Notes under the pieces: model-generated
What the model was told of the DNA's origin: nothing
Databases searched by the model: none
Seen by the model: only the letters and a program-made list of their open reading frames with translations
Position numbers and translations under genes: made by a program
Source of the DNA: Thuidium tamariscinum
Lineage: Eukaryota; Streptophyta; Bryopsida; Hypnales; Thuidiaceae
Direction: 5' to 3'
DNA: 64,000 bases
NCBI GenBank assembly: GCA_947034885.2
Contig: OX344755.2
Coordinates: forward strand, 28,341,052-28,405,051
Part shown: positions 45,016 through 55,832 of the stretch, one piece after another
Numbering within the stretch: the stretch's first letter is position 1
How the letters are laid out: each line of letters begins with the position of its first letter

Positions 45016-45597
45016 CAGGGTTGCTAGCAGGCGAGCGGGGGAGCAGGAGCCTGTGAGCCTGTGAGCCTATGAGTGGGAAATTTATTTTGAAAAAAATTTG
45101 AGTTGAGCACCTATGATCGTGGACTTTAGGGTAACAAAAATTAGAGTTTAGTACCTATACTCGTGGACTTAGGGTTTAGGCGACGAAGAAGATATGATGT
45201 CTATTTCAAAGATGTGACTACAGAAGTCACTTTTTGTTTTCTTCTTCATTTTCTGTTTGCATACACCTATGATCATGGACATTATATACAGAAGAGTAGG
45301 GATATAAAATCTAAATGTGAGAATCAAAGCACTTAGGTTTATATTATCGATTAGCTTCAATTTAGAATATTAGATCTTTTTTATATAGAGATAAATTAAG
45401 GAATGTGAAGGCAAAATGAAAACAGCAAAGAACAAATTCATGGATACCCAAACCTTGAAATCACAAAAGGCATTGGAAATACTCTAATTTGATGCAACTC
45501 ATTCACTAAATAAGTCAATCTAGGTGTTGTTGAAAGAAGATTGATTTTGAGATGTATAATGAAGAGAAAGAATTGGATGGTCAATACGTAAGGGTTT

Positions 45598-45609
45598 GTC
45601 GGATCCGAC
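45598..45609. promoter_or_regulatory. GTCGGATCCGAC palindrome, site 1
   Basis: 12-bp palindrome in the 3' flank of the ParB-like gene, about 0.6 kb inside the left end of the MULE-type element. Confidence 0.65.
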
Positions 45610-45841
45610 GAAATTGTACGTGTTGCCTTCTTGTCTCAGAATTTATTTATTTGCTTATTCTTGGTGTAGGTTTTCGGAGAACTAGCAAGAGCCATTACCT
45701 TAGATGTTTTCAAAATAAAAATCAAATGAATAGAAAGAGAAATTCAAGACCTCCAGAAGTAGCCATAAAACACACAAATCCAATCCAAATAAAATCCAAT
45801 ACACAATAGTAAGATTCAAGAGATTAGTCAATCTCAAGAAT

Positions 45842-48800
45842 CTAAGTGGCTGTGGACTCAGTCACTGAATCTGACCCTGTAGAGGACTCTGAGGACTCCT
45901 GTCCCTCAGATGCAGAAGCATCTATAAACTGTAAGACATTGAGGGCGTAAGTGTCTTTGCGTCGCTTTGATTTGGAACAACCAAAATTTGCAAAGGCACT
46001 TGCCATCTGCTCAGCATAGGGTGGTAGCTCGAAAGGCTTCTCTGGACTAACGACAAGCCTTTGATTTTGGTCCATGACCTCTCTCAAGATCAATCCACAA
46101 CCTCTGCAAAAATTGAAGACATTATATTAGTCTTTGCAAATGTGATATGAAGAAAAATAATAAAGAATGAAAGAAGTTTCCACTTACTTACTGGATTTTC
46201 CCTTGCGAACAAACTTGCGAGGCACAATAGGCGCATCTTGCACATCCACTGTCAAGTCCACTGTTGTCTCAGGGGTTGGAGCCACTGGCATTGAGGGTGA
46301 TGGCTTCTTCATGGGCTTCAAAATGGCATTAAAAACATCTTTGTCCCCCTCAAAAGCTAGAATGTTGCGTCCAGTTCCTCTACAAGCCAAAATGCAAGCA
46401 CCTAGGGCATTCATGTAAAAAAAATGTGTTAGAGAGGTGACAAAATTATTACAATGACATAGAAGTGTGAAATATTAAAATTGAAGACAAACCTGTGGAT
46501 GCCGTGCAGTCCACAATGACATCGCCTTCATTGCTTGTGGCTTCAAGGAGGAGGGTGAAGAACCTTGGATCTTTTTCACGTGGGCCTCTCCATGGCTTCT
46601 TCCCATTCATGGAGATGTCATCTGCATGCATGTAATTCATCAGCATGTCATCATTCTCGACATCCACCCCAGCCTTCTTCATCATCTCAGTACGCTTGAA
46701 AGCAAATTTGGATTCGCCTTTTGCTTTGAGGTCCTTGACAAGGAGAGTGACTCCAAACTTCTGTGTCTGCAACAAATATGACACAAGAACATTAGAGATC
46801 AATAAATAGAATTTAAAAAAAAAATAGGTGACAAAAACTGAAGCATCTGTACTGAAATTACCGTCTTTGTGGTGTCCGTTGGCGAGGTGAGATGCATGCG
46901 ATTCATGCCTAGCCAGTCTTTCTTCTTCTTGAAGTCAAATGCTTCGCAAACTCCTGCTAGATCTTCCCTGGATGCAATGCTGAAGGAGTGAAACACAATG
47001 ATGCATCCATCATCGTGCAGATGCTCTACTGCAAATGTGCATGCGGATTGCAAAGCATTAGCTTCTAAATCCGCATTCCAATTTGGCACCTCCTTCGACG
47101 TAAGAGAAATGCCTGGCACAGGCAAGTTCTCTGGACAGTCAATGAAGATGACATCAACACCAGCCCTTGCATTTGCGACACCTTCAAACATGCGAGTTTT
47201 GCCCACTGCCATCTGCAAAAGCATATTTCAATACAATTTCAATATATTAGTATTGCATACTTTTCTATCATTCAAAGCACATTCATAATATTTAGTACAA
47301 CATTAGGAATTTTAGGGTCACTTCAATAAAAGTCTGAGTTGAAAAAGAAATTACATTTGTCAAAATGTTCAACCATTTCTAGAGAAAACAAAACCATATG
47401 AAAGTAGGTAATGTTAAGTAGGGAAATACAGGACAAAATATCTGTTTAGGTGATTCCGTCGGATCCGACGGAATTGTAAATTCTGCCTTGTTGTCATATT
47501 AATTTTTTCAAATTCAGAAATTCTTCAATACAAAATATAATTGTGGAGCAGAGACAAATTTTCCTTCAATGTTTCATTATAGCAACTTTGGTGCTTAGCA
47601 TTCATATCACTGACAATAAGCAAAATAAATTTGAGCAAAGATGTGTGAAGAGATCACCTGAACCAAGTACTTCAAGACATCATCGTAGGCACCCTGTCTT
47701 TTGTCCTCCATATCTATGGCGATGTCCTCAATGCAAATATTAAGGATCAAATCCTCAGTCTGTTGCACATCATCGTCGGAAAGGACCATGGCTTGTGTCA
47801 CACGTGAAATGACATCTTCAGTGAGCTGTGAGATGGTGACTTTCCTTGGTACTCCGCCTTGTGTTTGATCCATAGTGGAGGAAGCTAAGACTTGCCCTTT
47901 CTCTTCCACATTCTTCTTTCCCTTGGCCTTAGTCTTCTCTTCCTTCTCCTTCTCGGCTTCTTTCTCCGCCTTCTCGGCCTCCTTCTCCGCCTTCTTTGCT
48001 GATTTCTCTGCCTGCTTTTTCTCCTTGGCCTCCACAATGAGTTAATTCTTCACTTCTTTCTTTCGGTCCAGTGCATCCCTCTTGTTGATGGCCTTCTTCC
48101 TGGCATCATCATCCATGCCGATGAACTCGTCAACATCCTCCAAATCTATCACCCCCTTGCCCTCCAATGATGCCCTGAGCTGAACCTCCGAATTATGGGT
48201 GAACTCCAGTGTGCAGTCCAAGTACCAACCCGCGCCAAAGAGATGAGCAGTAGTGTAGGTGCGCAATTGATGTGGGCTGAACATGCATGAACTCGAGTTG
48301 CGGTCGAGGAAGCGTGGAAGGAATTGAGGGAGGTCTAGTTTTGTAATGGCCCCCTTCGCTTCAAGCTCTAACTTGAAGTACCTGTAATTCAATCATAATG
48401 TGTTATATGGAGCATTGTTCAACTTAAAAATGAAAGAATAAGAGCAAAATATATCATAGAAGTTGTAGATTACAATCCTTTCAAGGGTGAAAAATTCCAA
48501 GTAGTAAAGAAAATGACATACCGATAAAGGACTCTGCGCACCACAGCGTTAGAGCCTTCGTGAGATGAAAAAGTTTGGCCCCTCTTGAAGTACTTTAAGC
48601 CCTTGAAGTAATTCATGAAGCCATGTTCCCAAATCTTCTGCCTCCATCCTTCAATGTACTCTGGTAGCCGCTCTGGTTCTGGTTTGACGTTGTAGTCGAT
48701 GGAAAGGTTGTCTTCCTTTACAATTTTGTCGAAGAACTCCACTGCAGCATCTTCTATCTGAAAAATGGGATATAGTCAAAAAGTTCAATTGTATTACCAA

Positions 48801-50622
48801 ATATTTTAATGAAAATAACTTATTATTCAATAAAAAAATTATATTGTGCAAACATCTACAATAAAAAGTACCTACAATTATATTAAAGAAAATACATTCT
48901 CACTAAGTAGAGTGTGTCTTTGCTAACTACTCCTTCAAATTCAATGAAGGACCCCAACTGATTCCTTTTAAAAGGCATCACAGAGGGTCTGGAATTCCGC
49001 TAATATCAAAAGAAATCTTGAAAAGATATTAAACACTTACCCCAGCGTACCAAGTGCACTTCACCAGAAATTGAGGAAGTAAGAGTTCGGAGATAGGTTT
49101 TTGTGGCAACTTCCTTGATTCGCGGTTTGGGGTAGAAGAGTTCCACCATTGAAGTATCTTTGTCTTGTGCTTTGCAGTCATCTTGCAGGTGGCGACCAAC
49201 TGGAGCTTCTCCAAAGTCATTTCAGGCACCTCGTAGTTGCCCCAATGCTTTTCCACCTACAAGAAGACAACAGTTAGTTTTTCAATATGGATTTGAACTT
49301 TTTTTTAAACAAATAAAGTGACGTTGGAGGCTAATTACTGAATTGTACCTCTTTAAGGAAGTCCACTCCATTCGCTGGGTTGGCCACCGCCAGCAATTTG
49401 AACATCTTCACCATAGCTGCCTTTGTTCGTTCTCTTGCCCCCAATCTCATTGCCTCGGCTGCCAGTAGTGGTACACTTCCAGTCTCTTGTGTGGCCTCCA
49501 TGTACCTTCTTACTGTTGCATCTGCAGCTTGTGAAATTTCTTGCTGCACAAGAAACCCAAATAGATGTGAAGTCAATATGGACAATGATGATTTTTTAAA
49601 ATAAAAATATTTTTATCAAAAACAAGTTGAAGGAGCTTACCCAGAAGATGAAAGATGTGAAGACCTCGGGTTGAATTGAATACCATTTCTTAGTGACCTT
49701 GTGCTCAAGGCACCTCTTCCTCTCTGCAGGCCTAAGTAGAGCTGCAAACTTTGCTATGGGTAGCATTCCGTACTTCTGAATTTGGTACAAGGTGTGTACC
49801 AAATTCGTCTTCACGTGGGAGTCTTCTACAGACCTGAGAACCATTCAATGCAACATAAGCCGAAGATTTGAACTACCTCCAAGAAAGTACATTATTCAAA
49901 TTGAATATTTTTTTGAAAAAAAAAAACAATCAGAAAGAAGGAACTTACTTGTTTACGTCATGCATGACTTGCATGACAAGTTCATTCCGACCTTTCGTGT
50001 CTAACATGATAGAATCGACACTGCAGTGCTCCTTCGAGTGCTTAGAGATGTAGTTCATCCACGCAATTCGTCTGTGGTTCCCATCGCAAATGAAGATCTT
50101 CAAGTTCTTCAAGAACTGAAGCTCTGGCTTGGACTTGAACTTTTGTTTAAAGACTTCATTCTTCTCCTTCCAAATGGGGTCCCAACTATCCATCTCCTGT
50201 TGGGTGAACTCTTCAGTGTTCCCATCTTCGTTTGTAGCTGACACATAGAATACCGCAGCGCCATCTCGGTACCCTCCACCTGCAAACTCTTGCTCTAGCT
50301 GCAGGATATCAGATGCCAATGCGGGTCTGACCATTGGCATTGCCACAAGCCTGCACAATGGTATGTGCATTCTAAATACCTCCTCGGGCTTCATCCGAAG
50401 TTGTGCCAAGAGCTTCACAACATCACCTTTTTGAATGTGCCGGAGTTCTTCCTCTGACATCACCTTCTCCTCCTCACGGTCTTGAATGACAATCTCCATG
50501 TCCTCCTCTCCTTCATCTCCATCTCCTTCTCCTTGTTCGATCTCTGGCTGCCTTTGGTTTTGAGAGGATGGCGTTTCAAATATTGTTTCTGCTTCTGTGG
50601 TTTTGGCGGGGGAGATGTCCAT
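45842..50622 (-). pseudogene. ParB-like / amino-methyltransferase-like protein, 10 exons, one in-frame TAA
   Basis: Exons, all with GT-AG and matching phase: 50622-49949, 49833-49641, 49543-49349, 49256-49041, 48757-48522, 48381-47658, 47212-46862, 46766-46493, 46401-46192, 46101-45842. Together they give 1110 codons before the final stop. An acidic N-terminus precedes DGNHRR at 180-185, the signature of ParB/sulfiredoxin-fold proteins. A Lys/Glu-rich helix follows the lesion. IDCPE at 770-774 sits where a DPPY/W motif IV would be. VVDC-type motif I with DCTASTG (949-955) and GR…FEGD (965-974) comes after it, the permuted order of beta-class amino-methyltransferases. The altered motif IV leaves catalysis uncertain. 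A TAA at 48042-48044 interrupts exon 6 while the frame continues open. A DNA N6-adenine or N4-cytosine methyltransferase role is inferred, not shown. Confidence 0.7.
47453..47474. promoter_or_regulatory. GTCGGATCCGAC palindrome, site 2, extended to 22 bp
   Basis: The core at 47458-47469 lies within a perfect 22-bp palindrome, inside an intron of the ParB-like gene (47213-47657). Confidence 0.65.
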
Positions 50623-50846
50623 CTAGAAGAACAAAGTTCAGGTTTAATAAATGGAAGGTTTACAGTAGACAAAAAAAATATGAATTGCTTGACCAAAGTG
50701 ATGGACCAATGAATAGAAAAATAGTTTACTTCATTTGGAATATAGTACTTGCAATTGGATAGTCAAATACATCTACAAAAATGATGTAGTTTGAATAAAG
50801 ATAAAGCCTGGCCTGGTATATAGTGTTTTTGAGGACAAAAATCCAC

Positions 50847-53800
50847 CTAGTCTATGATTTGAACATCCTCATCCTCATCCTCATCAGAGCTGAGGATGAT
50901 GATTTCATCTGACTGAAACAGGTCCATATTTGACACCTCACTCTCCCCTGTGTACAAATCAAAAAACTCTACACTGCTGGAGTTGGAGGGCTCATAATCA
51001 GAGGGATACTCCTCCTCCTCACTGAAAGATGAGAACCACGGGCCATTGCCCCTAGTCCCACTAAGCACACTTGATTGAAATGCGTCAACGGCATATTCCG
51101 CAGCATCCATGACGTCATCAAAACTCACCAAATTTTGGTTTGCATCACTTTGGTCAAGTGAAATGGACACCCCTGGCTGTGGCCACATCTGGGACTTGGA
51201 TGGTCCTCCAACGTCCTTATCAGGGACAGTCTGGTTTACAGGACTCTCCTCCTCAAGAATCAAAACCTTCTGGCGTTTGCCCCGCCCCTGGCCACCCTGG
51301 ACACAAAAGGATAAAATTTTATATTCGTTTGCAAAGTCATGATTCTAAGTACTTGTAACAACTTCGAAATTTAAATGCTCTAAATCAATTTCATTTCACA
51401 AAGAAATTTCTAGATCATATAAATCATGCCTTTAGGATCTTTGACAGATAAATTATTTATCAAGAAAGACACTACTTCAAAAAAAAATTTCACATGAAAT
51501 AGATTCAACCTGTTGCTTCAAATCATCATTGTCCTTTCCAATGCTTCCAGTTCTTGCAGCAGGCTGGAAAAAAAATCACAATGTGAGTACAAGAAAATTT
51601 AAAAATTTAAAATTTAAAAAAAAGATGAAAATAATTGGGTACTACGAGGTGTTTGAAAAATTCAAGTCGGATCCGACTTGATTTTCCCAAACACCTCGTA
51701 GTACCCCTCAAATAGCCCATTTTCTTTGAAATATCCACAAATTCAAAAGAAGACCAAATATGATCAAGAAAATTTACTGTCTTGCATCTAAATAGCATGT
51801 TTTCAGAGGGATATATAAAAAAAATCAAGATTCTATGGAGACAAAGAGGTACAAATTCAAATTGTCAGAGATTCAGTAGGAAAAAAGAGGGATTTAAGGA
51901 ATCTTTCCCCGTATCAATCTCAAAATTAAAAATTAGCTTTTACTTTAGAAAACTGGTCCCTGGGCAGCTTCAAGAGTTCACAGGAGACTCACTCTTAGAT
52001 ATCTCAAGTGCCAAAGAAGATAATATCAAACTAAAAGATAACAAAGACTGATGAAAGTAAGTACACTGAAAATCTTCAACGCAACGAATTGAATCAAGAC
52101 CAGTTGATGAAGTTAGTGCCAAACAAGGAGAACACATCGCCAAAAAACCAAAACTGGACTACTCGGAGGTACGGCAGAGGCCTGCGGCAGTCTTCACCGC
52201 GGAAGTTCGACGACAGCTTTCGGTGAAAATTCAAGAAAATTTCAGAGCCCCGTGGGTACCACGAGGCCCGCGGGAAAACCAAGTCGGATCCGACTTGGTT
52301 TTCCCGCGGGCCTCGTGGTACCCACGGGGCTCACATTTTTTTTAATCAACCTGAATCGAAAATGTCAAACATGACTGCATAAAACCAAAACTGAATGCGA
52401 CCATTGTGACGGAGGTCAGCGCAGGCAGTCTTCACCGCAGAAGCTCCAGGACATGATTCGGTGAAAATTCAAGAAAATATCAGAGCCCCGTGGGTACCAC
52501 GAGGCCCGCGGGAAAACCAAGTCGGATCCGACTTGGTTTTCCCGCGGGCCTCGTGGTACCCACGGGGCTCACTTTTTTTTTCAACTTTATCTACTTCCTG
52601 ATCAAAAACTAGTTGATGTCACTGTAGCTTCAGATTAAGTCTTCGCTCGACGTGACTACGAGCTCAGGGTCGGTGGCCTCAGCGAAAGGGATTCAGCGTG
52701 AAATCTAAACTCGAATGGAGACGCTGAGAAGAGAAATCTGAAAACAAGATTCAGAATCGGCCTTCGCGGAAGTCCAGCGACAGTCTGGTTCGGGCGAATC
52801 ACGAGTGCTCTCTCGTGGAGACAGAGCGGGAAGCAGGCTCCGTTCGAGCTGTTCGACGCACCTGCAACACGGCCTCAGATGCGCGTGCTAGAAGGAACAC
52901 GACTGCGAATCCAAGCGAGTCCACGGCAGCGAGTTCATGGCGGCACTGAACTAGACTCAGAGTTCTATCGATCGTCTCCCAATCCCAAAAGCAGCTCCAG
53001 TTGACATTTCCGGAATCCCTCACGTACACTCAGATGTTGTTGCCTTTGGCATCGTGAATCCACTCAGAAACTGAACTACAGGACGCTGAAGACAGGCCGA
53101 CTAGCATCACAGCTGTTCACGGCACTCATGAGAAACAATCAATTGAAATCGAGAAGTAGCAGGTACCTCTGGCTGAGAACCCTATTCGTCTTGAGTCCCC
53201 GAAGTTTTCCCTCGGCTCCGCGTCATCCTCGGCATCTGCATCAACCTTCCAGTGAGTTCGCGAGAAAGAATTCAGGATTGTGAGAAGCCTGAAGGTCGCG
53301 GCTCAAGATAAGAGTTACAAGGATGGGTTCATGAATTTGAGGCTTAGCGCGCGGGGTCCCTCGACCTCTGACTCACTCGCCAGCGAATCCAGGAGCGATA
53401 GGAGTTGCCTGGATCGAAATTCTCCATGGCTTCCTCGATTTTTGGACTCCATCTGTGTTGGCAGCCTGGAGCAGACTTGCATGCACAAGAATTGAGGCGG
53501 CCCATGAATGCAAAAGTTTCCAAGTTGGCGCCGATCCATGAATCATGGAATTCTAAGTTTGCATTGACTTTGGAGATTCGATTTGTAACTGTTGTGTTAC
53601 GTGTCCTCTTTCTTACTCGGTGACTTTTCATTTCAGTATCTCTGGAGCCGCTGAGGACTGACAAATCCAGCCAAAGCCGGATATAACGGCAAGACTGACA
53701 CGAGCTATTGAAGGCGGAATACACGGCAATACCCAGGACTGACGCAGCTCGCCCAAGACTAATCGATACCCGGAAATACCCAGGACTGACGCAGGTCGCC

Positions 53801-54858
53801 CAAGACTGATCGATACCCGGCAATACCCAGGACTGACCCATGTTGCCATGGACTGATCGATACCCGGCAATACCCTAGGACTGACCCATGTTGCCAAAGA
53901 CCGATTGATACCCGACAATACCCAAGGATTCACACTAAAACCCGAAGAAGTATTGATACCCGGCAATACTTAGTGGACAATAGTTAGTGTACATTCAACC
54001 AAAGACGAAAAATTAAACCAAAGTTTTGAAAGTTTTTTTCATGAATATTGAAGGTCTATATTGTCAAGGTCACGACATGTGTCCAAAAGTGTCATGAAGT
54101 AATAGGGAAGTATTGACTAGGAAAGTAGTATTGACTATGATCAAAATTAAAAGACTCTCAACGTTGGGATATGGATTCAAAGCATTTATGGGCTTTGAAA
54201 AATCAAAGAAATTTCACTTCTTGGACTAAGAAGTATACAAATTTGCAATTCCCATCTTTCCTATCTTGCTATATGGAAAAAGTTTTCATAGGCTCATATT
54301 CTTTACAATCTGTTCTTCAGTTGCTTAAGCGATCAGATATAGGTGGTTCTACCTTACCTAAACTTCTTTCCTAACACAAAGCATCAAACAGAATTTATAG
54401 ATCATATGGATTACAATTTCTTAGTTATATTTCTACTCTCATCCTGCCACTCTATGCAGTATCCCTGTGTTGCTCTATAAGTTTTGTCGTTTCTACGTAC
54501 TTTCAAAAATTGCATCCCCTACAATAGCACTAAACAACAAAATTCTCAATGACCATTTTGTTGAATCTCACTGACTTGCTATACACTGAATTCATTCAGT
54601 GTTGTTCTAATTCTAACTACATCAAATGAAAATCAAAAAAAATATGCGTGTAATGGCACTTACAGTAGACGTTTCCTGGGACTCTATGCCTTCGTCTTCG
54701 ACAGGCGTCTCCATTAGGTACTCCTGCACAGGATCTACATTTTCGCCTTCAACACTCATCGATTGGTCGCCCCCTTCTATCTCAAGACTAAGAGACTTCT
54801 GTAACCCACTTGGTTCAACACGACCTCGCTTTGACAGTGTCTTCTTTGCACGAGTCAT
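50847..54858 (-). CDS. Acidic nuclear-type protein upstream of the ParB-like gene, possibly its 5' part
   Basis: Proposed exons: 54858-54664 (donor GTAAGT), 51563-51510 (54 bp, acceptor TTTTCCAG) and 51296-50847. All are phase 0, giving 232 aa. The first exon is basic (TRAKK, SKRGR), the last is Ser/Asp/Glu-rich and ends in an acidic run before TAG at 50847. That TAG is directly followed by GTGGAT, and the ATG of the next gene directly follows an acceptor-like TTCTTCTAG, also phase 0. So this may be the 5' part of one larger gene with a stop at the end of an exon. The 3.1-kb first intron holds the large palindromes and a minisatellite. No domain is recognised. Confidence 0.45.
51637..51706. 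promoter_or_regulatory. GTCGGATCCGAC palindrome, site 3, in a 70-bp near-perfect hairpin
   Basis: Core at 51666-51677 within a 20-bp perfect palindrome. Outer arms of about 19 bp (GGGTACTACGAGGTGTTTG and its complement) are separated from the core by mismatched A/T spacers. Confidence 0.75.
52245..52332. promoter_or_regulatory. Perfect 88-bp palindrome centred on GTCGGATCCGAC, site 4
   Basis: Every base from 52245 pairs with its partner to 52332 (coordinate sum 104,577) with no central spacer. The outer arms contain GTGGGTACCACGAGG and CCCGCGGGAAAACC. About 30 bp upstream (CGGTGAAAATTCAAGAAAAT) are shared with the next copy. Confidence 0.85.
52483..52570. promoter_or_regulatory. Perfect 88-bp palindrome centred on GTCGGATCCGAC, site 5
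   Basis: Same 88-bp sequence as site 4, 238 bp further on (coordinate sum 105,053). The flank upstream (CAGTCTTCACCGC) is also duplicated, so a unit of about 240 bp was duplicated in tandem. Confidence 0.85.
52571..53731. other. Gene-free stretch between the 88-bp palindromes and the 47-bp minisatellite
   Basis: More GC-rich than its surroundings. A third degenerate copy of the duplicated flank (CGCGGAAGTCCAGCGACAGTC) is near 52760. Open frames on both strands have no recognisable domain. Confidence 0.4.
53732..53975. repeat. 47-bp minisatellite, about five units
   Basis: Units contain CCCAGGACTGAC, GCCCAAGACTGATCGATACC and CGGCAATA. They are progressively diverged toward both ends. It lies in the large first intron proposed for the acidic gene. 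Confidence 0.75.
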
Positions 54859-55142
54859 CCTGGCTCTCCTCAACGCTTTCCTCGAAGAATAGAAGAAAGA
54901 GCAATGTTTCCTATGACTCTTCCTTTACTCTAAAAGGACAGAATGTACAGTAGAATTTCCTACAATCATGAGCACATCAAAGAAACACCTAATTCTGCTC
55001 TACACACAGATGAGAGTTTCACTCGAAGGATAACCATGAAATGAATCCACCTCTTTCAAGAATCACCTATGTACTCCTCTTCCTAAACACCGTCTTTGCT
55101 CTTCACGATTTCGCGCGTGTCATATGACATAACTATTTCGGC

Positions 55143-55366
55143 GCCGGCACTTCTAAAATTTGAAAATTCCACTGCCCGAGGCAACTGGACAAGACAGCGC
55201 CGGCACTTCCAGAATTCGAAAATTCCACTGCCCGAGGCAACTTGATGAGACAGAGTAGGCATTTCCAGAAATTAAAAAATGCACTACCCGAGGCAACTTG
55301 ACGAGACAGCGCCGGCACTTCCAAAATTCGAAAATTGCATTGCCCGAGGTTACTTGACGAGACCGC
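55143..55366. repeat. 56-bp tandem repeat, four units, between the two divergent genes
   Basis: Units start at 55143, 55199, 55255 and 55311, each with GGCACTTCCA, GAAAATTCCACTGCCCGAGG and CTTGACGAGACAG variants. They lie in the roughly 975 bp between the divergent starts at 54858 and 55833, so they may be part of a shared promoter. Confidence 0.8.
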
Positions 55367-55832
55367 GCAGCCAATGTCAGTCAAAGTACAGATTTGTGTA
55401 TGCTATGAAATCTGTTGAAGCCGTTCCAAAGAAGTCGACATTGTAATAATTATATACTACCCCACAAATCTACTGACAACATATCTAAGATTGGAAACTT
55501 CTATAAGTTTTAAAATTAATCATTTATTGAGAGTCTAATTAGTAACCCAACACTCAAAAACCGTCAGAATGGTAATTTGGGACTCTACTGTATATTTCGT
55601 ATTAGCTAATGATAATGTGACGGTTATTTTTGAAATGATTGCTTAGCTCCAGAGCCCCTCTACTGTACACACTATCAATGCTAAATTCTAATCCATATTG
55701 TCGTTGCCACTTTCATTTACAAGTAATGAATGCACCCTTGAGAACCCTATATGAATCCACATGTTTTGTTTTTTACTAAGCCCTCAATTCATTTGTACCT
55801 GCATTTCTATCTTATAGTTGATTGTGAACAAC

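Noticed and set aside
53344..53841. 165-residue minus-strand frame
   Set aside because: Repetitive translation of the 47-bp minisatellite (GIDQSWAT-type units), as expected from a tandem repeat rather than a gene.
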